Below, one piece after another: positions 1-12,047 of a stretch of 64,000 nt of DNA. Source of the DNA: Arabidopsis thaliana. Taxonomy: Eukaryota; Streptophyta; Magnoliopsida; Brassicales; Brassicaceae. The notes beneath the pieces are model-generated. The model was not told the origin of the DNA. It did no database searches and was given only the letters and a program-made list of their open reading frames with translations. The DNA is taken from contig NC_003071.7 in the NCBI RefSeq assembly GCF_000001735.4, forward strand, positions 1,375,001 to 1,439,000, in the 5' to 3' direction. Position 1 is the first letter of the stretch. The number at the start of each line of letters is the position of its first letter. Both the position numbers and the translations under genes were made by a program.

Positions 1-540
1 ACAACACCAAGGTTAGGTCTGTTGAAGAGAAAACTATCTTGATCTATCAATCACACAACCCCGAAAATTTTCAACATCGAGTCTTTGAAACAACAAAAGA
101 ACACGGCAATAGAGAGCCATGTTAACGGCAAGCACATGACAACGGAAAAGCCGTGGTCTTTGAAACAACAAAAGAACACGGCAAAAGAAAGCCATGTTAA
201 CGGCAAGCACATGACAACGGAAAAGCCGTATTAACGACAAGAACACGACAACGGAAAAGTTGTGTTGACAGCAAAACCGGACCTCATTCAAGCACAAAAG
301 CCGAAAATATAAGTCGGACAGCGATCAAAGATAAGAAGTTATCTCTCTGAAAGATATGTTAGAGAGAAGAAAAAGAGCTCTTGACATGATAAGAAATAAT
401 ATGATCAACATCCAATTTCTGAGTAAATAATTTATTTAATTAGTCTCTATTTGTATACATATATAGTCAAACTTTTCAACAAATTTTCATATAAGGATAG
501 TTCATAGTTCATTGTGACTCAAATATAAGTGCAACAGCCT
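1..540. repeat. Dispersed repeat, copy 1
   Basis: Bases from about 228 to 540 match a second copy at about 8318-8550 continuing at about 9405-9480. The match runs through a stretch on cell-wide common words such as gaacacggcaacggaaaag and the block ending tttgtatacat. The second copy is split by an 850-bp insertion that this copy lacks, so this copy shows the pre-insertion state. I do not recognise the family. No coding frame of note is present. Confidence 0.7.
81..263. repeat. 75-bp tandem repeat, 2.4 copies
   Basis: Two near-identical 75-bp units lie at 81-155 and 156-230, each starting gtctttgaaacaacaaaag and ending with gacaacggaaaagccgt. A shorter degenerate third unit follows to about 263. 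The repeat is in the leading part of the dispersed repeat; the copy near 8.3 kb keeps only one unit. Confidence 0.85.
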
Positions 541-2019
541 GGCTCGTTGGAGGAAAAAAATGACACGAGTCTTTTCGGAGAAAAGAGTTTTCCCGCTCTT
601 AGTTGGATTTTGTTTTAACTGTTGGATTATTATTTGCTTTTCTAATTTCATGTAAAACTCATAAATTTTTCAATTGAAGGTTAACTTAGATCAATCAATT
701 CTATCAAAGATCCTAAGAAGGAATACCATATGGCAAATTAAATACAGTCAAGGGACCAAGATCTAAGCTAAACTTGTCAAAGCAGAAAATCTTAATGATT
801 ACGACACAAAAGCTTAACCATAGACCAGTGAATGTAGGATTTGAGAAGGGATCATTGCCACAACTAAATTTAGTTTGTTAATATTGGGATATGGAGAACT
901 GGAGATCGCTGGTGGATATGATAAGGCTAAGATATGACAGAAGGATAGTGTTAATATTGAAGTTTAAGAAGTTTAACATTATGTCTAAATTATATTATTT
1001 ACATTTCAAATTATTTTAGATTAGGAAACCTCATCTTTATATAATAGAATGTAGTTTATAACTTTATTTTTATGAGAGATAGCATTGTGATCATTGCTAA
1101 CATGATGAGCATCATAATAACAACATTGACAATCATGCTATTAGGTTCTGACAATTTAGGCTACCAGGGTATCAAAATTATTTACATAGGCAAAACAAAT
1201 GTTACCTCCACAAAATTGATATGATATCATTGTTATCTACATAATATAGCGGTTAAATAAAATATTTCAAAAACTTTTCTTAGTTTTAATAACGATTTTA
1301 CTATATTTTTCAGACAAACCAATATATGTAATCAATATTTCATATCCACGCATGCAAAAGAAGTAGGAGTAAAAGTGTCAAAATTGGGGGTCCAGTATTT
1401 GTTAATCAACACTCAACAATATCGATTTGTGTGGTTAATTTCAGAGTCTTCTATGGGTACTTCTTCTAGATACCTTTTTCAAAATATGATATATTAATTT
1501 TAAAAATAAACCGTGGAACTCGTGGTCGACAAATCAAATCAAACATTAAATAGACACTGAATTTTTTAAATAATATTAACCTTATTTGGTTGTATTGGTA
1601 AATTTTGAGAATAAAAGAATTAGAGTAAATGTATATTAGTAATTAGAAGGAAGGGCAAAAAAAACTAAAGTAAATGAGAATAAACTAAATAATTTTAAAT
1701 AATTCTATTAATTATATTTGTTTATCTACATGAAAGGGAAAGAAAAAAAAATTTGTTTCTTTTTTTACTTCCCTTGACTAAAGGAAAAATAGAGTAAATG
1801 ACAAGAACCACTTTTCTCTCTTTTAAATCTACTCTAACATGAGTTTCAAATCAGACTCTTAATAACAGAAAGGTAAAACAGATACACGATACTAGTTAAG
1901 TTTAAAATTTTATCATATTTTTTTATAAACAACTCTATTGTATCAATGCCAAAATTGAAGAAAAAAGATTATAATGTGACTTAGATTATAATGTCTCAAA
2001 AATGGGAATAAAGAACCCT
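541..2019. other. AT-rich intergenic DNA
   Basis: I see no gene here. The sequence is AT-rich with short homopolymers. It lies beyond the 3' end of the MATE gene, so its proximal part should contain that gene's 3' UTR and poly(A) region. Confidence 0.6.
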
Positions 2020-4051
2020 TCAAGCAAGTCCATTGCCAAATGAAGAAGTTCTTACAACTATTCTCTGTCTTGCCTTGGCAGCCTGCAAATTCAAGATGTA
2101 AGCAACCTCAGTACGGAAAACAAAGAGTCATAAATATTTCAGATTGATATTAACCTGCTCGTTCCAACTCATGCAAGCAGTGACTATAGCTAGTATGATT
2201 CCTTGCGCCGTAGACCCAACCACCACACCGATCCATAGCCCTTTACCATTCATGTGACACCAAAATCCTAAGAAAAGTCCAACCGGAGCTCCTAGGAGAT
2301 AGTAAGCCACCACATTTGCCCAAGCTCCAATATGTTGCCATCCACTTCCCCTAGCAACCCCTTTTCAAAAAGTCATAACAAACAAAACACATTTTGAGTC
2401 GCGTAGATCGATTCTTTTATTTGATTTGCTAGTTAATGGGTTTGATTTTATTACCACCAAGCACTGCAGAAAATCCATCAACCAAAAATGAGATACAAAG
2501 CAAAGGAGATAGCTCTGTGACATAGTCCACAACTTCTTTGCTATTGCTAAAGGCGTAGCCGAAGATATCTCTACAAATGAAGAGAAGTGTGCTACAAATG
2601 GTAGCCTCTAGGAACCAAAGGAATATACCGGCAAACACTGCCAGCCTCGCAACCTCGGGATTACCCGCTCCCAATTCGTTTGAAACCCGTATACTGCCAA
2701 GGGTAAATAGTATGACTAATCTGACCATTTCCAAACAAAAATTGAATAAGTTTTAACTGAATCACATATACCTTCCAGCCGCCCCAATACCCATTGGAAT
2801 GACATAGTGGAGAGATGAGGTTGTAAGACTACATGAACACAACAACAACAACCAACACAGGATTACATCACTAAATTAGATAATAAAGGGAAGAGTAAAA
2901 ATTGGTTTATGTGACATTTACTCATTAGACCAATATATATATGACAAGTCCTCATGATACTAGATATGTTTAAAGGAAAATAGAGATCCAGAGAGAAACA
3001 TAGATTACCAAATGGAAAGAACAGAGGTCTCGAGTTTCGGGTTTGGGAGGAGTCCTGAAGATAATATAAGGAACTCAAACAATGACCACTCTATGCTGCA
3101 TATAGAAACCAAAAACAAATCAAGCCAAGAAAGAAAAGAATGCACCAACGATGAAGAAGATGAATGTTTTTACGTTGTCATTGCTGCCGAAGGTATTCCA
3201 TACTGAAAAAACTGCTTGACACTCAACACGAAATCATCAGACACAAAGCCGCGAGTCTTCTCGCAAGAACTTGAAAATCTCACATATAAAGCAAGAATCA
3301 AGACGTTAAACCAGTAAGACAAACCAATAGCCAAGGCGGCTCCATTGCTTCCAAGACCAAACGCGTAAACCAGAATCAAACAAACTGGTATATGGAACAA
3401 AAGGGTGGTTATGGCACAGTAGAGAAGAGGAAGAACCAAACCCTGAGTCTGGAGAAACCGAGTCAAAGGTTGTTGCACCGCTTGAGCTAACAATGCCGGT
3501 ATAAGACAAACCGCGTAAGAACCAGCTACCTTGGAGATGTCAGGATCTTGTCCAAGTGAAACAAAGAGTTTGTCCATGTAAAACCAGAGAATCGATATGA
3601 GAACAACTATAGGTACGTTTGAGACTATTGCAGAGAAAGTGTAAGTTCCGATTTTCGCGTATTGTTTTGCTCCATAAGCTTGGCCACATAGAGTTTCAAG
3701 TGCACCCGCTAAACCAAACTGCAAAAAAACATTCAAGACTTTGAGATTCGAATGGATCTTGAAACTGAGGATTAATAACAACTAGTTAGTAGTTACCATG
3801 ACACTGAAGCCGGATACGTTTGTAAAAGAAGTGGCAAGAGCAACGCCTGAGAGCTGGAGTTCGCTGCGGTGGCCGGCGACCATGACTGAGATAACGGGTA
3901 ATAGATATTGAGCAACAGTCACGGTGGCCATAGGCAGCGCCATGCGGCTGAGGTTCTTGAGCTCCGCCGTGAAATTCATCCTCCATGTCGGCGTCGGCTT
4001 AAGACTTCCGGTGATTATCTGATTGTCTCCCAATAAAAGTGGATCTTCCAT
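2020..4051 (-). CDS. MATE/DETOXIFICATION efflux transporter, 7 exons
   Basis: A multidrug and toxic compound extrusion carrier, expected to export organic substrates by proton antiport across a plant membrane. Exons on minus by reading splice sites: 3797-4051, 3174-3718, 3009-3095, 2772-2828, 2455-2693, 2155-2360, 2020-2082. All introns are GT..AG, phases agree and there is no internal stop, giving 483 aa, the usual size. The start [11 protein letters not shown] is typical of the Arabidopsis DTX1-7 clade. Exon 1 holds the first membrane region ([16 protein letters not shown]), exon 2 has [17 protein letters not shown], and exon 5 has [16 protein letters not shown]. Twelve membrane segments are expected for the family. 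Position upstream of AIR3 suggests the AT2G04040-AT2G04100 cluster, most likely AT2G04100 (DTX7), but paralogues are too similar to name from memory. Confidence 0.93.
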
Positions 4052-4179
4052 TATCTTCTTGGAGATCTTTAGTTCTTGTCAACGATCCTTTCTTGACCTT
4101 GGAACGTGTGAGATGAGAATGCACGACTTCAAAGAACAGAAAACAGAGACATCATTATAATATACTAGAAAAAATCTGA

Positions 4180-4185
4180 CACGTG
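4180..4185. promoter_or_regulatory. G-box CACGTG upstream of MATE gene
   Basis: A palindromic CACGTG core sits about 130 bp upstream of the MATE start codon, just beyond a TATA-like stretch (minus strand TATATTATAATG, near 4153-4164). bZIP and bHLH factors bind such cores and stress-responsive transporters often have them. Function here is inferred from position only. Confidence 0.45.
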
Positions 4186-4199
4186 TTGCGTGAATTATA

Positions 4200-5689
4200 T
4201 TCATACATAATTGTATATATACAATCAATTTTGCATGGTTATATTCGTTATTTTAGTTTTATATATATATATATATTCTTTTCATAGTTAATATTTTTTA
4301 AAATCTTCTAAAATTTGTAATTTAATTATTTGTAAGATTTATATTTGCTTTATTAATAGAGAGTATTTACAACATAATTACTATTTTATAATGTTAATAG
4401 CTTAAAAATAAATGTTAAGATATATTAAGGTTATTTATTTTAATAAATAAATTTTAATCCTAAAATTATTTAATAATATTATAATTATTATACTAATAAT
4501 ACTTTTATTATATAGTTGTATCAGTATTTTCAAACCCTTAATCTAACATCGAAAAAACGAAAAATTATACATATATTGCATCAACAAACACAACTATATG
4601 GATTATGGTAAAACAAATTAAAAAGGAAGCATCAATTGAAAATTTTAATAATATTCTTAACTACATGTGAAAGAAGAAAAAATTATTATATGACACTGCA
4701 AATTTGAATTTTCAATATTAAAAATTTAGACATTTTTCAAAAGTTTCCAATATTTAGGCTATCATATAATAATCTAAACATACTTGACACTATTTCTGAA
4801 AAAAAAAAAAAAATGTTATTGTAAACTGAAAAAAATAATCTAAGCACTCAAATTTAATTTCCAAATAGAACTTGTATTGTGATGTTCTCCACCATAATAA
4901 TAGTTATATTAAAATATCTTACTGACCTACACAATAAATATCATTTCAATGTTTCAACCATAATTGATAATTTGAAATACCCACCACTCATATATTTAAA
5001 TGCTTTAATATAGATAAATTCACTAAAAATCATGTATAAATAATTTAATTTAATGGACCATAAATTCAATATTGGATTTTTCCACGGCTCTCTAAAAAGA
5101 CTAAAATTCAAACAAAAATAACATTGAATCTTCCATTAAACATATTATTAAAGGCTAGGATGGTTTTGTACTTATCTGAATAATGGAACACATGATATTG
5201 GAGTTGTAAACCTTCAAAAAAAGTTAACCACACTACATGCAGAGATAAAAGTGTTTGGACGATGAAATGTATTATCAACCAAGACAAACGAGAAAAACTT
5301 TCTTTACAGTGTAGATGATATCTTTCTGACAAGAATGGGAAATTTGTTTTACATATTTGGGGGCGATTTAGTGACAAAGAATAGTTTGATTTTTTTTCTT
5401 TGATTTTTTGAAACAGAATGTCAAGATAGATTACATAGCACGAAAGTTCGTACCGAACCACATATTATCACTTATGTAAACAATCTTACTCAACATTGAT
5501 TTGCTTGAGTCAATCTAATATACTTGTTGACGCAAAAAAAAAAGCTGAATAGTTTATAAAACGTATATAACATATATCCTCTATCACTAATTTATTTTAT
5601 TAAACAGAAATAATCTAGAGTATTTATAATAAATGACTATAGATTTGAAAAGAATGTACAAACTAACCTTGAGTCACAGTATCTTGTCG
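4200..5689. other. Very AT-rich intergenic DNA
   Basis: I see no gene. It holds a short (TA)n run near 4261-4276 and long A/T tracts. Open frames in the region are short and lack recognisable motifs. Confidence 0.6.
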
Positions 5690-6292
5690 AAAACATGTTG
5701 GAGAACACGTGTAATTACGTAAATGTCCTTTGTAACATGTTATTTTTCCGAAATACATACGATAACATAATATCCTCTTTTTATTTTGTTATTTTCTCTT
5801 ATTACATAATATTTATAAAAAGCACATGGTATTTTTTGGAAAAAACATTCTATTCAGTTTAATATCTCTTTTTATCATGATATTTTGTAGTAATACACAT
5901 TTTTTATTAAGATCACACGTGATTTCTTTAAAAATATATTCTTATTTTTTAGTAATACATGGTTTTTATTAAAATCACATATAATTTTTTTTTTAAAGAT
6001 TCTGTTCATGTAAAAGAATTTCATAATAATGTTTTTTCTTAAAAATTCATAACGTTTTTTGAAATAGCATGTTTTTAAACTAAATATAACATGTGAAATT
6101 TTAATGTTACATACTATTTTGAAAAATTACACGGATGTGTTTCGTTTACTGTTCATCTTACAACAAATGAAGGGTAGCTTTGTTATTTCCTTTCTTCAGA
6201 CAATGTGGATCCATGGTTATTTTGTAACAAAAAACTTTCTCTCTGCTAGTTTCTTAATTTGTATGTTTTATTTGGTTATCTACTAATATTAC
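5690..6292. repeat. 600-bp dispersed element, copy also in AIR3 intron 5
   Basis: This block is the reverse complement of a related block at about 28985-29555. Both share the words around acgtaaatgtc, tataaaaagcacatg and the far end around catttgttgtaagatgaacagt (plus-strand sense of the second copy differs by several bases). Spacing is conserved over about 600 bp with many substitutions. It looks like an old non-autonomous transposon; I could not fix terminal repeats. Confidence 0.7.
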
Positions 6293-6299
6293 TCTATAA

Positions 6300-7183
6300 T
6301 CTACTACTAATAAAAATAACTCTTTGAGACCTGTCAAAGTATCCACTTCAGCAAATAAGAGTTTCTCTTAAATCTTGCCACATCAGTCATCCAAAATTTT
6401 TGATGCATTAGTTTTTCACGCATTTGCGTTATTTCTCCTCCATAAATGTTTTCTTTCTCCACTTAAATTGTAAGTTGAAACGTCTCATCATTTCCTCTAT
6501 AAAATCCAGAATGACTATGATTCAAATAATTGATTGCCTTATCTTCATTGGTGCTTCAGTTTCCAGATTGTGGCTAAAACTTCTGACTTTGTGAATATAT
6601 CTAAAATTGTTTACCATTCTCTTTATTGAATCAAACACGTTGATATCTATAGAACCTTCTTATATTTTTCATTTTTCATTTTAATTTTAGTAAAGTTGAC
6701 GTATGCAAGCAAAGATATATGTATAGTCATAGAATTGTAGTCATAGAACCGGTGATTGAGGAAGACTTAAAACAACCATACATTGAGATGCTTAAGTCAA
6801 CTTCAACACAATAGCAAAACAAGAACAACGAATTTTACCTTCTGTTTAGTTCCCCATCAGTCTTAGTTATGATGGGTGTGATCCACCACTAAACATAAAA
6901 TAAATTATTTTGTGCATGAATATGTAATTGATTTAGATTTGTTTATGTAAAAGCAGACACATTTGAACATATATACATTGCTTGTGTGAAGAAATACACT
7001 ATACTTTTGATGTGACATATCGACAACAAGACAATAGACATCGATGGTATAATGGTATCGCAAGATAATAACCCAATTCTTATTTAAAAAGGGTTCATAC
7101 AATTTTTAATATGTAATATACATTTTCAAATCAAAATAATGGACACATGTATATAGAAATAAGCCGCGCGGACTAACTCCTAA
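6300..7183 (+). mobile_element. Non-autonomous Helitron, 884 bp
   Basis: The element begins with TC (TCTACTACTAATAAAAATAA) and ends with a short GC hairpin, ccgcgcgg at 7164-7171, followed nine bases later by CTAA at 7180-7183. The left flank is A and the right flank is T, as expected for insertion between A and T without target duplication. There is no Rep/helicase frame, so it would depend on an autonomous relative. The 5' segment resembles Arabidopsis ATREP-type starts. Confidence 0.7.
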
Positions 7184-8317
7184 TGTATTAAAAAAAAGAA
7201 AATAACTAAAAGGTAAAAAAAAATGTATTATATAATTTGAATAGAAATTTGAAAACAACTTATATTATGAAACAGAAGGAATATTAGTTTTTAAATGTAA
7301 AAGAATAAAAAAAAATCATGTCGTAAAAAAAGAGTTTATATAAAATAAATATATACATTAGAAAAAGAGCAAGAAAGAATCAGAAAGCAAATCAGAGAAA
7401 GACTTTTACAAATAAAAAAAACTTTTATTGGAGGAGTATTTTGTTGAAAAATGTCAACGTTATAGAAAGAAATAATTTGCTACCATTGATGATTTGCTTT
7501 AAAATTTAGGAGATTTTGGAGTATCACTTGTGATATTGTATATATTTGTTCTCCATACCAATCCACTAAGCTTAAAGAAATAATATGATTTTTTTTTTCT
7601 CAATGGTGGACTTTGTTCAATAAACCATTTGTTACAAGGCCAAGTACAGCCGAACACGGATAAATAAACTACGAACAAACGCATGCCCAAGAAGAGCCCA
7701 ATAATGCATCGTTTATAGAAGAAGATTGGATCAAGAAAGATCACCAAAAGACACGTGTAAGGTGAGCAAAAGAAAGATTCCCATCGTCATCTTTCGCCAT
7801 CGGAGATACGGTTTTTCAGTGAGAAACCACGTCGTAACGAAATCGTTGGTAGATCATCTGTTTTTCACCAGTAATAGCAAAACAACACCATGAAGATACA
7901 CAAAAATAATTAGACTCAATAAGAGAATAAAATCCAATGCACGGCTTGTCACTTTTAATAGTAGCTTATGAACTTAGATGTAATGATTAACGTTAAATGT
8001 TTATTCTAGTACTAAAAAAAGAGTAAAAACTCTGCCATGCGACATACACGAGACTCCAAAAGATTCACCGTCTTCTGGCGCCGGTGTAGCTATGTCTCCC
8101 CGGCGTCGAATTTTGTCTTCTCTTTGTTGCTCCGCTCCTCTCCCGCAGAATCCAAACTGGTTTCGCCTCACGTATAAAGTCTTTCGTTTGTCCTCTTCGT
8201 TTCCTTCCGATGTGTCTTGTTGTTTGCAGATCTGGTGGTTTCTCTTCTCCTTTGAAGATCTGTAGGTCTCTTGTTTGACGTCCTCCACCTCTCTATGGAA
8301 AATCCAACAACTACTTC
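7184..8317. other. Intergenic DNA with a GC-richer patch
   Basis: No gene is supported. 8036-8318 is GC-richer and open on minus for 111 codons (8001-8336), but the protein has no recognisable domain and the frame runs into the dispersed repeat. Its ggcgccggtg..ccggcgtcgaa pair at about 8076-8109 loosely resembles the hairpin at 46937-46969, so it may be a relic of a similar retroposon. Confidence 0.35.
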
Positions 8318-9480
8318 GTGTTAACGGCAAGAACACGGCAACGGAAAAGCCGTGTTGATAGCAAAATCAGATCTCGTCTGGGCACAAAAACCGACAATAT
8401 AATTCGGACAGCGATTAAAGATAAGAAGTTGTCTCTCTGAAAGATATGTAAGAGAGAAGAAAGAGAGCTCCTGACATTTTAAGAAATAATATGATCGACA
8501 TCTAATTTGTGAGTAAATAATTTATTTTATTAGTCTCTATTTGTATACATAAACTAGATTTTAACCCGCGGTACACCGCGGAGATAATTTATTTTTTAAA
8601 GTTAGTATATATAAAAATTTGCAAATTTTATCTATTTATAAAAAATATTTTATTTTATAGTTTACAACTGTTATTAAGTAACGTCCTGCCAAACCCGTCC
8701 AGCAAAACTCGTCCTGCAAAAAAAAAAAATTTATTTTATTAATGTGGATCTTATTTATGATATGTTTATGAATCATTGTCTAAATATTTAATCGATGCAG
8801 GATGGTGAACCCACACATTTTTCGCCAATTGGTTAATATATGTTCATTTTTAAAATTTCGAATCACAAAATATGACGGAAATTTTTTTGAGATTTTTTTA
8901 AACTCTATATATTGTATAATGATGTTAAATTATTTGATATATTAAACTTTTTATAAGTTTAAATGTATAAATAATAATATTTAAAAATAATAATATTTTT
9001 TGCCTTTTAGGTAATGACATAATAACTCTAAAAGCGAGGATTTAGAAGATTTAAATCGTTAATTAAATATTTTCATTCCTAAATAATTAATACGGTAGCA
9101 TGACATTGTAAATAAGTTTAAATACAAGATTTATTTATTTAAACAAAAAATGTTTAGTAAGAATAATATTTATTTAAACAAAAAACTTTGTTTTAAAATA
9201 TTGTTAACAAATACGTTTATGCTAATTTTAAGGGATGATGTGAAGTTTGTTTGGATTAAATTTGATTGATAATGCAATTAACAATTTAAATTAAGAATTT
9301 AAAGTAAAATTAATTATTTTGGAAAAAAGATTTAATGCTAATGGCAGTGGGTTGTAAATAAGTCCAACTCTAAGATTTATTTGTTAAAATGGCTGAAAAA
9401 ATGTATATGTAGATAGTCAAACTTTTCAACAAATTTTCATCTAAGGATAGTTCACTGTGGATGAGATATAAACAATCACC
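8318..9480. repeat. Dispersed repeat, copy 2, split by Helitron
   Basis: Left part 8318-8550 and right part about 9405-9480 together match 228-540 near the window start. The shared sequence resumes at agtcaaacttttcaacaaat after the insertion. The insertion therefore post-dates the duplication or spread of this repeat. Confidence 0.7.
8554..9405 (-). mobile_element. Helitron, reverse orientation
   Basis: Read on minus, the 3' end is the hairpin ccgcggtgtaccgcgg, then gttaaaat and CTAG, with a T target base outside. Homology breaks against copy 1 of the host repeat show the right border lies near 9400, but I could not pick the exact TC start. A relative with the same 3' 220 bp occurs at 34935-35154. 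No protein is encoded. Confidence 0.65.
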
Positions 9481-10490
9481 TAATATTCTATGCTTTCGTT
9501 TTAAATCAGGAGATTAAACACACATTAAAAATCAAGTTTGATATATTCAGATTTCAGAGAGTGATTTATCACCAACTATTATTGTGATAAAGACACTTGC
9601 TTATCTATGTCCTAGCAACAATTTTGATGAGTATAATTTAACACTTTAACTTAAGATCAAAGACTATGTGATCAATCATATATCATGCATTAAAAATAAT
9701 TAAGACAAAGAATATTGTTAATAATCCCATATCTATAAACTCTGTGTGACTGATCTAGGTAATCAAACTTTTTATATGTTAATGGGCTGATTGATCTAAG
9801 TAACCATTCATTTTCTATATATTACAGTTGATCTATGGACTATAAACCCTCTTGATGTGTTGATAAATAAATAAAACATGTTGATATTTTGCATTATGAT
9901 ATTGATTTTATATGTCTCTTTTTTGTGGTTTTACTTTTTTTTGTGTATGTCTATTGAAGTATTTATTTAATTATGGCCTTAGAACCTTCACTATATTTGA
10001 ACACAAACGTGAACCAATTAAACCAAGTGGTATACCAAATTTTTGGAAATATTACTCAAATAAAAATGAGAATATTTGAGCTACTTGAAAAGAAATTTAT
10101 TGATCGAAACACTATAATTGTTCGAATAAAAATTATTTTCCAATAAACCAAAAAATAAATAGGTAAAATTTGAAATTAATTATTAAATTTGTAGTAAATG
10201 AATAGGCAAGTAAATTTCATCTATAACCTTAGATTTTTGTTAATTTCAGGGCCGAGCTATAATTTAGAAAACTTAATTTCTTTGGTTCAATGTTATTGGT
10301 CAACCATACTTTTCGACAAGAAACTCTCTTTTGGTCAAAAGTTTAATTGCTTCACGTTTGTGTTTAAATTTAGCTAAGGCCACAAATAGATTATTTGATA
10401 ATTATTATAATATTTTCTACACAAAATAATTATAAATATCTCAAACTCATGGCCTCATTACTCAAAACAGTTATCTTAGATCTAAGAAAA
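9481..10490. other. AT-rich intergenic DNA 5' of the S-protein homologue
   Basis: No gene is seen. The last 100 bp should hold the promoter of the small secreted-protein gene; the sequence tttataaatatctc-like AT runs make any single TATA box assignment unsafe. Confidence 0.5.
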
Positions 10491-10904
10491 ATGAATCACC
10501 TCATAATTTTTACGTTAGTTATTGCCATTCATTTTTCGTTCAATGAAGCTTGCAACACACCAAATGTTGTAGAAATTCATAACCAACTCGCTCCCGGTAA
10601 ACTTCTCAAGCATCATTGTCGTGGTAGTATTAACGAGCAAGATAAAGGTGTCCAATATTTAAAAGTCAATCAAAATTTTACCATTGTGTTTTCGGATGTT
10701 TCCAACAGAAGAGAAAGGACAGTGTGGACATGTATGTTGAACCATGGGGATAAAATGGAGTTTCATTTTAATCTTCAAGTATACAGAGCAGCTGCAACTG
10801 AACGATGTAATCAGTATCGCTCATGGACTGCTAAGCCTGATGGAATTTGGTTTAGAAGAGATCGTAATAAACCGTCGGGACATGTACGTAACTGGATGAG
10901 ATAA
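10491..10904 (+). CDS. S-protein homologue (plant self-incompatibility S1 family)
   Basis: A small secreted cysteine-containing protein of 137 aa. The chosen start gives MNHLIIFTLVIAIHFSFNEA, a clear signal peptide; an in-frame upstream ATG at 10449 would add 14 residues before it and is less likely. The mature part has four cysteines (after NEA, HHC, WTC, ERC) and the family landmarks VVEIHNQLAPGKLLKHHC, LQVYRA and DGIWF.R. Papaver S1 is the founding member, a pistil ligand controlling self-incompatibility; most Arabidopsis SPH genes have no known function. The single uninterrupted exon is typical. The gene stands alone between repeat-rich blocks, with no neighbour that hints at its role. 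Confidence 0.92.
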   Translation: MNHLIIFTLVIAIHFSFNEACNTPNVVEIHNQLAPGKLLKHHCRGSINEQDKGVQYLKVNQNFTIVFSDVSNRRERTVWTCMLNHGDKMEFHFNLQVYRAAATERCNQYRSWTAKPDGIWFRRDRNKPSGHVRNWMR

Positions 10905-12047
10905 GCATAACTAATGTTTTTTATTTGTTTCGATTTTTATATACTAAACCTATGAGTTAATAATTTGCTGTTAGAATATACAGCAAAATGTTGAAAGAAG
11001 ACATGAGTTCATTTGATATCTTTGTATGTTGTTTCAAAATTTTAAATAATAATACCATATCTTTATGAGTGAGTTTTGCAAAGTAGTCACTTTTCCAAAC
11101 ATAATTTGAAAAGTAATCACTTTACTATTTACAATTTGAAAAATAAGTAATTTTTCACTATTTGCTTCGCACATTAAAATTCGTACAACATATTTAATGT
11201 ACATATATACAGAAATATACATATTTTTATTCATATATTCATATGGAAATGTACACTAAATAAGTTGTAAGAATAAAAATGTATAAATTTGTATATATAA
11301 ACAGAGAAGCTGTATTTTGGACCCTACTTTTCATTATTTGAAGTTAAAAATGCTAAATAATTAAACAAAAAATTTGGGAACTTTATTTCATTGGCTTATT
11401 TGTTTGGAGTTTTAATAATAACACTTGTTACATATTCTTAAATTACTTATATAAAAAAACTTAAGGTAAAAGCTTATTATAGGTAACTTAGAGACATAAT
11501 TTTCCTACTTTTTCTATAATTTGAAGTTAGAAATAAATCAAACTATATTTATGCTAAATAATTAAACAAAAACATATGGAATTTTATTTCAATGGCTCAT
11601 CTGTTTGGAGTTTTAATAATAACAAATTGTTGGCAGTTCATTTATTATAATTAAAAATAAGAATATATGTTCCTAGTTCACCTATATTGAAACTCATGTG
11701 CAATGGATTCATAGAAATATTTAATAAAAATTAAGAAATTCTAACAATAATCTTAAACTATTGAAAGCAAATAACCATAATGAAAACAAATCTAATTTGT
11801 ATAATTCAAAATCATGTATAAAATATATTATTATACATTCTAGGTATTAATTATTTTAACATACCTTTTAAAGGAAAATCCTGTAAAAAAACTTAACGGT
11901 GACAAAAATTTTATTTGCTCTTAAATTCTTTACATTATATACAAATCAAATTTAAATAAACAACTCAATAATATAATATATTAACTCTAAACTCTTCATT
12001 TTATCATGCATTATATAGATATATACTATCAATTTCTTTTTGTTGTC
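10905..12047. other. AT-rich DNA with a local 200-bp duplication
   Basis: No gene is seen. Two similar blocks, about 11318-11440 and 11500-11640, share gctaaataattaaacaaaa and tgtttggagttttaataata; a third diverged copy is at about 19818-19895. They look like relics of one dispersed repeat. Confidence 0.5.

Noticed and set aside
81..263. CRISPR-like direct repeats
   Set aside because: Units are 75 bp, contiguous and without variable spacers, in a plant genome.
5108..5461. 117-codon minus frame
   Set aside because: AT-driven open frame with no motif or splice partner.
8001..8336. 111-codon minus frame
   Set aside because: No domain and it overlaps a dispersed repeat.
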